Shown in pieces: positions 42,944 through 53,250 of a stretch of 64,000 nucleotides of DNA; positions within the stretch are counted from its first letter, which is position 1, and the number at the start of each line of letters is the position of its first letter. This DNA comes from Myxococcaceae bacterium (GTDB taxonomy: Bacteria > Myxococcota_A > Polyangia > Polyangiales > Ga0077539), in NCBI GenBank assembly GCA_004297725.1, contig SCUS01000160.1, positions 131,615 through 195,614 on the forward strand, read 5' to 3'. The notes under the pieces are model-generated. The model worked only from the letters and a program-made list of their open reading frames with translations. It was not told the DNA's origin and searched no databases. The translations under genes and the position numbers were made by a program.

Positions 42944-43078
42944 CACCGCTCGGAGTCTACGCGAGCTCCGCGGACTTCGAGTCGCGCGCCAGGAGGGCGG
43001 TGACCTGTTCACACGGCGCTAACACGCCGGCCACCATCGGGTGCGAGGCGCTCTGGTAGCGTCGATCGCACCACCTCC

Positions 43079-44551
43079 ATGCGCGTCCACGGGTACGACT
43101 CAGGCGGTTTTCATGACGAGATGTTCGACCCCGAGGGGCGCCCGAGGCCCTGGTACGCGCTGCTCGCCGAGCGGCTCGAGGCCCTCCCCCCGGCGGAGGT
43201 GAACCGCCGTCAGCAGGCCGCCGAGCGGGCGCTCCTCGCCATGGGGATCACCTTCAACGTCTACGGCGACGCGGCCGGCCGGGAGAAGATCTTCCCCTTC
43301 GACCTCATCCCCCGCATCGTGTCGGCGACCGAGTGGGCGGGCATCGAGCGCGGGCTCATCCAGCGCATCACGGCGCTCAACCTCTTCATCGACGACATGC
43401 ACCACGGGCAGCGGGCGCTGCGCGAGGGTGTGGTGCCGCGCGATCTCATCGAGAGCAGCAAGGGGTTTCTCCGGGCGTGCGTCGGGCTTCGGCCGCCCCG
43501 CGGGGTGTGGTGCCACGTCACCGGCACCGACCTGGTGCGCGACCGCGACGGGGCGTTCTACGTGCTGGAGGACAACCTCCGCTGCCCGTCGGGGGTGTCG
43601 TACGTGCTCCAGAACCGCGCGGTGATGAAGCGCACCTTCCCGCAGATGTTCGGCGCGTCGCGGGTGCGCCCGGTGGACGAGTACCCCAGCCGGCTGCTCC
43701 AGACGCTGCGGGCGATGGCGCCGGCGGGGGTCGGCGAGCCGACGGTGGTGCTGCTCACCCCGGGCGTTCACAACTCGGCCTACTTCGAGCACTCCTTCCT
43801 GGCCCAGCAGATGGGCATCGAGCTGGTCGAGGGCGGCGACCTCGTGGTCGACCGGGGCGACGTGAAGATGCGCACCACCCGCGGGCTCCAGCGCGTCGAC
43901 GTGATCTACCGCCGCATCGACGACACCTTCCTCGACCCGGAGGTGTTTCGCCCCGACTCGATGCTGGGGGTCCCAGGGCTGATGCGGGCCTACGCCGAGG
44001 GGCGCGTGGCCATCGCCAACGCCCCGGGGACGGGCATCGCCGACGACAAGGTGATCTATGCCTACGTGCCCAGGCTGATCCGATACTACCTGGGCGAGGA
44101 GGCCATCCTCCCCAACGTCCCGACCTACCTCTGCCGCGAGGAGAAGGACCTCTCCTATGTGCTCGAGCACCTCGACGGCCTGGTGGTGAAGGCCGCCAAC
44201 GAGTCGGGCGGCTACGGGATGCTCGTCGGCCCGGCGGCGACGGCGGCCGAGCGGGCGGAGTTCAGGGCGCGCATCCAGGCGGATCCTCGCAACTACGTGG
44301 CGCAGCCGACGCTGGGGCTGTCGCGGGTTCCGACGCTGGTGGACGGAGAGCGCCTGGAGGGTCGGCACGTCGACCTGCGCCCGTACATCCTCTACGGAGA
44401 GAGCGTGTACGTGCTGCCTGGAGGGCTCACCCGGGTGGCGCTCCGGCCGGGCTCGCTGGTGGTGAACTCCTCGCAGGGCGGAGGCAGCAAGGACACCTGG
44501 GTGCTGCGCGACGACGGCCCCGGCGCCCGCTCGGAGGTGACCCCGTGCTGA
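43079..44551 (+). CDS. Circularly permuted type-2 ATP-grasp protein
   Basis: [95 protein letters not shown]. Confidence 0.95.
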   Translation: MRVHGYDSGGFHDEMFDPEGRPRPWYALLAERLEALPPAEVNRRQQAAERALLAMGITFNVYGDAAGREKIFPFDLIPRIVSATEWAGIERGLIQRITALNLFIDDMHHGQRALREGVVPRDLIESSKGFLRACVGLRPPRGVWCHVTGTDLVRDRDGAFYVLEDNLRCPSGVSYVLQNRAVMKRTFPQMFGASRVRPVDEYPSRLLQTLRAMAPAGVGEPTVVLLTPGVHNSAYFEHSFLAQQMGIELVEGGDLVVDRGDVKMRTTRGLQRVDVIYRRIDDTFLDPEVFRPDSMLGVPGLMRAYAEGRVAIANAPGTGIADDKVIYAYVPRLIRYYLGEEAILPNVPTYLCREEKDLSYVLEHLDGLVVKAANESGGYGMLVGPAATAAERAEFRARIQADPRNYVAQPTLGLSRVPTLVDGERLEGRHVDLRPYILYGESVYVLPGGLTRVALRPGSLVVNSSQGGGSKDTWVLRDDGPGARSEVTPC

Positions 44552-44557
44552 TCTCGT

Positions 44558-44746
44558 GGCCCCCTCACCGCGCTGCCGCGCGCCCTCACCCCCGCGGGGC
44601 GGGGGCAAGGGCTCCGCGGGCTGACGGATTTGTTCTCGAACCGTCGACGCTGAAGCGTTGCAGCTCGACCGCAACCTCTCGCTCGTCAGAGCCCTTGCCC
44701 CCGCCCCGCGGGGGTGAGGGCGCGCGGCAGCGCGGTGAGGGGGCCC
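44558..44746. repeat. Inverted-repeat element (~55-bp arms), copy B, same family as 38109-38373
   Basis: ggccccctcaccgcgctgccgcgcgccctcacccccgcggggcgggggcaagggct and its reverse complement flank a different ~75-bp centre. Confidence 0.9.
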
Positions 44747-44771
44747 ACCAACCCGAGAGGAGCCATGCCCC

Positions 44772-45758
44772 GTGCTGAGCCGCGTCGCCGACAGCATCTA
44801 CTGGCTCAACCGCTACACCGAGCGCGCGGAGAACGTCGCCCGCTTCGTGGACGTGCACCTGCACCTTCAGCTCGACGCGGCCTTCGGGGTCGACGAGCAG
44901 TGGGCGCCCATCCTCACCACCACCGGCGACCGCGCGGCCTTCGACGCCCGCTACCCGACGCCCACGCGCGAGAACGTGCTGCGCTTCCTCAGCTTCGACG
45001 AGGCGAACCCCAACTCCATCGTGTCGTGCCTTCGCGCGGCCCGGGAGAACGCCCGCGCGGTGCGGGAGATCGTCTCCTCGGAGATGTGGGAGCAGGTCAA
45101 CCGCGCCTACCTGATGGTGCGCGACGCGGCCGCGACGGACGCGCTCGAGAGCCCTCACGAGTTCTACACCGCGGTGAAGAACGCCTCGCAGCTCTTCGTG
45201 GGGGTGAGCTACCTCACGATGACCCACAACGAGGCGTGGCACTTCGGTCGCCTCGGGCGGCTCATCGAGCGGGCCGACAAGACCTCGCGCATCCTCGACG
45301 TGAAGTACTTCCTGCTGCTGCCCACGGCGCAGGACGTGGGCATGGCCTACGACGACATCCAGTGGGGGGCGCTGCTCAAGAGCGCGAGCGCCTTCGAGAT
45401 GTACCGCAAGAAGCACGGGCTGCTCGCGCCCGCGAAGGTGGTGGATTTCCTCCTGCTGGAGCGGCAGTTTCCTCGCGCCATCCGGTACTGCGTGGTGAAG
45501 GCCGAGCGCTCGGTGCACGCCATCTCGGGCACCGCCCTCGACGCCGCGGCGAGCCCGGCGGAGCGGGCGTTGGGGGGGTTGCGAGCGACGCTCGAGGCCA
45601 GCGACACCAGGGACATCATCGGCGGGGGATTGCACGAGTACCTGGACGCGTTTCAGACGAGGCTCAACGCGGCGAGCGACGCCGTGCACGAGACCTTCTT
45701 CGCGCTGCGCCCGGTGGCCCCGACGGAGCCCGCGTCGCAGTCACAGTCGCAGGGCTGA
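44772..45758 (+). CDS. Alpha-E domain protein
   Basis: VLSRVADSIYWLNRYTERAENVARFVDVHLHLQLD; GTG start; adjacent to permuted ATP-grasp. Confidence 0.95.
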   Translation: MLSRVADSIYWLNRYTERAENVARFVDVHLHLQLDAAFGVDEQWAPILTTTGDRAAFDARYPTPTRENVLRFLSFDEANPNSIVSCLRAARENARAVREIVSSEMWEQVNRAYLMVRDAAATDALESPHEFYTAVKNASQLFVGVSYLTMTHNEAWHFGRLGRLIERADKTSRILDVKYFLLLPTAQDVGMAYDDIQWGALLKSASAFEMYRKKHGLLAPAKVVDFLLLERQFPRAIRYCVVKAERSVHAISGTALDAAASPAERALGGLRATLEASDTRDIIGGGLHEYLDAFQTRLNAASDAVHETFFALRPVAPTEPASQSQSQG

Positions 45759-45774
45759 GCCCCGCTCTCAGCCG

Positions 45775-45812
45775 CACCCCTCTCAAGGTCTCATGGGACC
45801 TTGAAAGGGGTG
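45775..45812. terminator. Bidirectional-type hairpin between convergent genes
   Basis: cacccctctcaaggtc / gaccttgaaaggggtg, 16-bp stem with one mismatch/wobble and a 6-nt loop. Confidence 0.75.
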
Positions 45813-45816
45813 GCCC

Positions 45817-47745
<1,929 letters not shown>

Positions 47746-47879
47746 CGGCCGCCATTGTGGAGAAGCCCGGCGACGAGGGGAAGCGGCGACCTCCGCGGCG
47801 CTGCGCTGCTTCCCAAACGATCACACGCCGCGAGAGGCGCTCGGGCTATGCATCGTCGCGAGAGGTACCGAGAGCCCCC

Positions 47880-50800
47880 ATGCGCGTACGCATCCGCCAC
47901 GAGACGCACTACCGCTACCCCCGCCCCACGGCGCTCGGCCCTCAGGTGCTGCGGCTCCGGCCCGCCGGGCACGCCCGGGCGGCCGTGCTCGCGTACAACC
48001 TCGCGATCACGCCCGAGGCCGAGGTGCGCTGGCAGCACGACCCCTGGGGCAACCGCGTGGCGCGGCTCACCTTCCCGGCCGACGCGCTCACCCGGGAGTT
48101 CAGCCTCCGGGTCGAGTGCACCGTCGACATCCGCCCGGTGAACCCCTTCGACTTCTTCGTCGACGACCGCTGCCAGCGGGTGCCCTTCGACTACCCCGAC
48201 GGGCTCGACCAGGAGCTCGCCCCCTTCCTCTCTCGCGAGGCCCCCTCGGCGAGGCTCGCGCGGTGGCTCGAGGCGAGCGCCCCCGAGGGCTACGTCACCG
48301 ATCACCTCGTGGCCCTCAACGCCCGCGTCGCCCGGGAGATCCGGTACATCCTTCGCGCCGAGCCGGGCATCCAGTCGAGCGACGAGACCCTCGCGCTGGG
48401 CTCCGGGAGCTGCCGAGACTCGGCCCTGCTGCTCGTCGACGCGCTGCGGGCCCAGGGCTTCGCGGCGCGCTTCGTCAGTGGCTACCTGGTGCAGCTCGCC
48501 GACGAGGGCGAGCTCCCCGACCAGGCGAAGGGCGTGGACCGCGACGTGGTCGACCTCCACGCCTGGGCCGAGGTCTTCGTCCCCGGCGCCGGGTGGATCG
48601 GCCTCGACGGCACCAGCGGGCTCCTCTGCGGCGAAGGGCACCTGCCGCTGGCGTGCACGGTCAACCCCGAGCTCGCGGCCCCCATCGACGGCACCTCCAG
48701 CGAGCCCGCGGAGACCTTCGAGGTGACCATGGCGGTGACGCGCCTCGGCCACGAGGCGTCGCCCAGGAGGCCCTACACCGACGCGCAGTGGGCGGCGCTG
48801 CGCGCGGCGGGCGACGGCATCGACCGGCGCCTCGCGGAGGACGGGCTCGCGCTCACCATGGGCGGCGAGCCCACGTGGACCTCGAGGGAGAACCCCCACG
48901 ACCCGGAGTGGAACCTCGAGGCGCTCGGTCCCACCAAGTGGGCGCAGGCGCTGAGGCTCACCAGGGAGCTCGCTCCCCGCATCGCTCGCGGCGGCGTGGT
49001 GATGCACCGGATGGGGAAGCAGTACCCGGGAGAGAGCCTGCCCCGGTGGGTGGTGCAGCTCGCGTGGCGCGACGACGGCGTGGCGCTGTGGCGCGACCCT
49101 CGGTGGCTCGACCTCGACGACGACGCCTCGAGGGCGCCCATCGCCCGGGAGGAGGCGCGGCGCTTCGCCTCGGCGCTCGCCGCCCGCCTCGGGCTCTCCG
49201 ACGCGTGGATGCCCGCCTACGAAGACCCCTGGCACTTCATCGCCCAGGAGCAGGAACTCCCTTCGGACATCGATCCCCTCGCCGCCGACCTGCGCGACCC
49301 GGAGGCCCGCCGCACCCTCGCCAGGGCGCTCGGCCGGGGCCTCGGAGAGCCCGTCGGCTTCGTGCTCCCGCTCACCCGCGAGGGCGACGCCTGGGCCACC
49401 GCGCCGTGGTCCTTCCGCCGAGGCGCGCTCCATCTCATCCCCGGCGACAGCCCCGTCGGGCTGCGCCTCCCGCTCGACCGCATCGACGGCGCCGCCCGGG
49501 GGATCATCGCCCCCGACCTCACCCTCGGCGCGCCTCCGCTCTCCGCCGACCCGTGGCGACCGCTGCCCCAGGGCGCGGCTCCGACCGCTCCCCCCGCTCC
49601 CCCGCTGCCCTCCGGGTCGGTGCGCACCGCCCTCTGCGTCGAGGCCCGCGACGGGGCGCTCTGCGTCTTCCTCCCTCCGGTCGAGCGCTCCGAGGACTTC
49701 GTCGCCCTGCTCGCCGCCGTCGAGGACGTGGCCTCGTCGCGACAGCGCCCGGTGCGCCTCGAGGGCTACGGGCCGTCGGGCGACCCCCGGGTGCAGAGCT
49801 GCCTCATCACCCCCGACCCCGGGGTCATCGAGGTCAACCTCCCGGTGAGCCGCGACTTCCGCGCCTACGTCGACACGCTGGAGTCCGTCGGCCGGGCCGC
49901 CCTTCACGCGGGGCTCACCAGCGAGCGCTTCCAGCTCGACGGCCGCGCCGCGGGGACGGGCGGAGGGCACCACCTCACGCTGGGCGGTCCGACGACGGCG
50001 GAGAGCCCGTGGCTGCGGCGCCCCGACCTGCTGGCGAGCACCCTGCGCTTCCTCCAGCACCACCCCTCGCTCTCGTACCTGTTCACCGGGCTCTTCGTGG
50101 GCCCCACCTCGCAGGCGCCTCGCGTCGACGAGGCCCGCCACGAGGCCCTCTCCGAGCTGGAGATCGCCCTCGACCTCGCCGACCGCGCCGAGGCCCCTCC
50201 CCCGTGGCTCACCGACCGGCTCTTCCGCAACCTGCTGGTCGACGTGAGCGGCAGCACGCACCGCACCGAGCTCTCCATCGACAAGCTCTACGACCCGTCG
50301 ACCCTGCACGGCCGCCAGGGGATCGTGGAGTTTCGCGCCTTCGAGATGCCCCCCAACGAGCGCATGGCCGCCGCGCAGATGCTCCTGGTGCGCGCCATGG
50401 TCGCGGCCTTCTCCCGGGAGCGCTACGTCGCCCCGCTGGTGCGCTGGGGAACGCTTCTTCACGACCGCTACATGCTGCCGCACTACCTCTGGGCCGACCT
50501 GCAGTGCGTGATCGAGCACCTCGCGGCGGCCGGGGTGGCGCTCGATCCGGCGTGGTTCGAGCCCTTCGTGGAGCTGCGCTTCCCGGTGGCGGGCCGCGTG
50601 ACCCTCGACGACATCACCCTCGAGCTCCGACCCGCGCTGGAGCCCTGGCCCGTGCTGGGCGAGGAGCCCACGCAGGCCGGCACCTCCCGCTACGTCGACG
50701 CCTCGATGGAGCGCGTCCAGCTCAAGGTCGACGGCCTCGTCGAGGGCCGCCACCGGGTGCTGGTCAACGGCATCGAGCTGCCGCTGCGGCCCACCGGGAG

Positions 50801-51125
50801 GGCGAGCGAGCACGTCGCGGGCGTCCGCTTCCGGGCGTGGCGTCCCTCGCGCTGCCTCCACCCCACCATCGACGTGCACCACCCGCTGCGCTTCGACCTG
50901 GTGGACACCTGGGCGCGGCGCTCCCTCGGCGGCTTCACCCACCACGTGTGGCACCCGGAGGGGCGCGCCTACGACGCCCCGCCGCTCACGGCCTTCGAGG
51001 CGGCCGCCCGGAGGGCGCAGCGGTTCACCACCGAGGGGCACCTGCCGTGGCCGGTGATCCCGCGCGCTCCGGTGATCGACCCGGAGCGGCCCTTCACGCT
51101 CGACCTGCGACGACAGCAGGGGTGA
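47880..51125 (+). CDS. Large transglutaminase-N / DUF2126-like protein
   Basis: MRVRIRHETHYRYPRPTALGPQVLRLRP; catalytic GSGSCRDSALLLVDALRAQGFAARFVSGYL, DLHAWAEVFVPGAGWIGLD; C-terminal region RNLLVDVSGSTHRTELSIDKLYDPSTLHGRQGIVEFRAFEMPPNERM. Confidence 0.93.
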   Translation: MRVRIRHETHYRYPRPTALGPQVLRLRPAGHARAAVLAYNLAITPEAEVRWQHDPWGNRVARLTFPADALTREFSLRVECTVDIRPVNPFDFFVDDRCQRVPFDYPDGLDQELAPFLSREAPSARLARWLEASAPEGYVTDHLVALNARVAREIRYILRAEPGIQSSDETLALGSGSCRDSALLLVDALRAQGFAARFVSGYLVQLADEGELPDQAKGVDRDVVDLHAWAEVFVPGAGWIGLDGTSGLLCGEGHLPLACTVNPELAAPIDGTSSEPAETFEVTMAVTRLGHEASPRRPYTDAQWAALRAAGDGIDRRLAEDGLALTMGGEPTWTSRENPHDPEWNLEALGPTKWAQALRLTRELAPRIARGGVVMHRMGKQYPGESLPRWVVQLAWRDDGVALWRDPRWLDLDDDASRAPIAREEARRFASALAARLGLSDAWMPAYEDPWHFIAQEQELPSDIDPLAADLRDPEARRTLARALGRGLGEPVGFVLPLTREGDAWATAPWSFRRGALHLIPGDSPVGLRLPLDRIDGAARGIIAPDLTLGAPPLSADPWRPLPQGAAPTAPPAPPLPSGSVRTALCVEARDGALCVFLPPVERSEDFVALLAAVEDVASSRQRPVRLEGYGPSGDPRVQSCLITPDPGVIEVNLPVSRDFRAYVDTLESVGRAALHAGLTSERFQLDGRAAGTGGGHHLTLGGPTTAESPWLRRPDLLASTLRFLQHHPSLSYLFTGLFVGPTSQAPRVDEARHEALSELEIALDLADRAEAPPPWLTDRLFRNLLVDVSGSTHRTELSIDKLYDPSTLHGRQGIVEFRAFEMPPNERMAAAQMLLVRAMVAAFSRERYVAPLVRWGTLLHDRYMLPHYLWADLQCVIEHLAAAGVALDPAWFEPFVELRFPVAGRVTLDDITLELRPALEPWPVLGEEPTQAGTSRYVDASMERVQLKVDGLVEGRHRVLVNGIELPLRPTGRASEHVAGVRFRAWRPSRCLHPTIDVHHPLRFDLVDTWARRSLGGFTHHVWHPEGRAYDAPPLTAFEAAARRAQRFTTEGHLPWPVIPRAPVIDPERPFTLDLRRQQG

Positions 51126-51134
51126 AGAGCGCGG

Positions 51135-52430
51135 CTACTCGTCGCCCCCGGCGACGTGCTCGACGGTCTTCTCCACCAGCCGCAAGAAGGCCTTGATCGA
51201 CTTGTCGAGGTGGGGGATCGGCGTGTCCTCGAGGCGGGTGTGGGAGATGCCCGGCGACGACTGGGCGAAGACCATCACCGTGGGCATGATCCCGGCCATC
51301 TCCGCGGCGTCGTGGAGTGGTCCGGAGGGCAGCTTCGGGGCCTCGCCGGTCACCTCGCGCACGGACTCCGCGCAGAGGGCGAGGAGCTCGGGGTCGAAGG
51401 GGCGCGGGTCGATGGAGAGCAGCGGGCTCCACGCGACGCCGCAGCGGTTCTTCTTCGCGGCGGCGCGCGAGGCCTTCTCCGCGGCGGACTGCATCTTCGC
51501 GAGCACCGCGCCGTCGAGGGCCCGCAGGTCGAGGGAGATGTCCGTCGCGCCGGAGACCGCGGTGACGAAGCCGGGCTCGACCTTCACGACGCCGCAGGTG
51601 GCGACGACGCGGGTCTTCGGGGTGCGCCCGGAGAACTTCAGCCCGATGTCCCGGCAGGCCAGGGCGAACTCCGCCGCCGCGAGGAAGGCGTCCTGCCGCA
51701 GCGGGATGGGCGTCGCGCCCGCGTGCACCGCCTGCCCCGTGAAGCGCACCATGTGGCGCTCGACGCCCATGGTGCCGAGCACGACCCCGACGGGCTTCTT
51801 CATGGCCTCGAGCACCGGGCCCTGCTCGATGTGGAGCTCGACGTAGGCCCTCGGGTCGCGGGCCTTCAGCCACGCGTGCGCCTCGCCCATGCGGTCGAGC
51901 TCGACGCCGTTCTCTCTCAGCGCGTCGGGCAGCTTGACCCCGTTGCGGTCGACGAGGTGGGCGAGCTCCTTCACGGCGTCGAGGGTGCCCGCGGAGGCCG
52001 CGGAGCCCGTGAGGCTGCGGCCGTAGCGGGCGCCCTCCTCGTCGGCCCAGTCCACGAGGTGCATCGTGACGGGCGGCGTCCCCGCGGCGGCGTGGCGACG
52101 GAGGGCCTCGATGCCCGCCACGACGCCCAGCACCCCGTCGAGCCACCCTCCCCCAGGCACCGAGTCGAGGTGGCTGCCGAAGACCACACCGCGCTTCGAC
52201 GCGCCGGGGAGCGTGACCCACGCGTTGCCCGCAGGATCGGTCTCCACCGGCAGCCCGAGGTCGGCCTTCACCTTCTCGACGAACCACGCGCGGGCCTCGC
52301 GCCAGACGGGACCCCAGGCGACGCGCTGCGCTCCGCGCTCGGTGGAGGTGCGCGCGGCGAGCTCACGGAGGTCGGCGATCACGCGCTTCGAGCTCGGGGC
52401 GGTGAGGCGCTTCGTGCGTACGGACGGCAT
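51135..52430 (-). CDS. M20-family hydantoinase/carbamoylase-type amidase
   Basis: GSHLDSVPGGGWLDGVLGVVAGIEALRRH; DEEGARYGRSLTGS; VELHIEQGPVLE. Confidence 0.92.
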   Translation of the reverse strand: MPSVRTKRLTAPSSKRVIADLRELAARTSTERGAQRVAWGPVWREARAWFVEKVKADLGLPVETDPAGNAWVTLPGASKRGVVFGSHLDSVPGGGWLDGVLGVVAGIEALRRHAAAGTPPVTMHLVDWADEEGARYGRSLTGSAASAGTLDAVKELAHLVDRNGVKLPDALRENGVELDRMGEAHAWLKARDPRAYVELHIEQGPVLEAMKKPVGVVLGTMGVERHMVRFTGQAVHAGATPIPLRQDAFLAAAEFALACRDIGLKFSGRTPKTRVVATCGVVKVEPGFVTAVSGATDISLDLRALDGAVLAKMQSAAEKASRAAAKKNRCGVAWSPLLSIDPRPFDPELLALCAESVREVTGEAPKLPSGPLHDAAEMAGIMPTVMVFAQSSPGISHTRLEDTPIPHLDKSIKAFLRLVEKTVEHVAGGDE

Positions 52431-52502
52431 CGGTTCTCCTCGCGATGGATGCGGGTCGGTGGCCTCCACGCTAACGCGATCAGCGCCCCGACGGGGAGCC
52501 TT

Positions 52503-53039
52503 CGCGGTGATGCTCAAGCTCAACAGCGCCGACTTCCAGCGAAGGGGGCTTCGACGACGCCGACGCGCTGACGGTGATGGGCCTGCTCGAAGGCCGCGGG
52601 GTCGACCTGCTGGAGATCTCCGGAGGCAGCTACGAGTCCCCCGCGATGGTCGGGCTCAAGGCCTCGACGCTCGCCCGAGAGGCCAACTTCCTGGAGTTCG
52701 CCGAGCGGGCGAGGGCGGCCACGAAGATCCCGCTGATGCTCACCGGGGGCTTTCGCACCCCGGCCGCGATGGAGTCGGCGGTGGCGAGCGGAGCCGTCGA
52801 CGTGGTGGGCCTCGCGCGCCCGATGGCCATGGAACCGGAGCTGCCGAGGCGAGTGCTCGCGGGAGACCCGGCGCCCGCGAGGGGCGCGCGACCGCACGGG
52901 AGTGAGGCTCATCGACAGCCTGCTCGCCACGCAGACCTACGTGGAGCAGATGCACCGGATGGCCGACGGGGGCGAGCCCGACCCGGGGCTCTCCCGCGCA
53001 TGGACCGTCGCCCACGCGCTGTGGATGTCGCGCGGCTGA
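52503..53039 (+). pseudogene. Decayed NADH:flavin oxidoreductase (OYE-like) C-terminal remnant
   Basis: VMLKLNSADFQR then +1 shift to GGFDDADALTVMGLLEGRGVDLLEISGGSYESP...IPLMLTGGFRTPAAMESAVASGAVDVVGLARPMAMEP then another shift to TGVRLIDSLLATQTYVEQM; no N-terminal barrel half. Confidence 0.8.
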
Positions 53040-53058
53040 GGCGGGGTACTACAGCGCT

Positions 53059-53125
53059 GGCCTGACGGGTTGATCACGGCGTCCGGGGGCGCTTCCCCGG
53101 TACGCCGTGATCAACCAGCCGGGCC
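53059..53125. repeat. Short palindromic element related to the 29697-29984 inverted repeat
   Basis: gcctgacgggttgatcacggcgtccgggggcgcttccccggtacgccgtgatcaacc: 15-bp outer stem (53068-53082/53102-53116) plus inner ccgggg/ccccgg. Confidence 0.85.
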
Positions 53126-53250
53126 GCCGCGTTAGACCGCCCACACCACCGCGAGGTCGAACTCCACCGCGTCGAAGGGCTCTGCCCTGGAGAGCGGCGT
53201 CCACGCAGCTCCCCCCCGCCCGCCGCCGAGCCCGCCGCCGAGCCCTCCGC

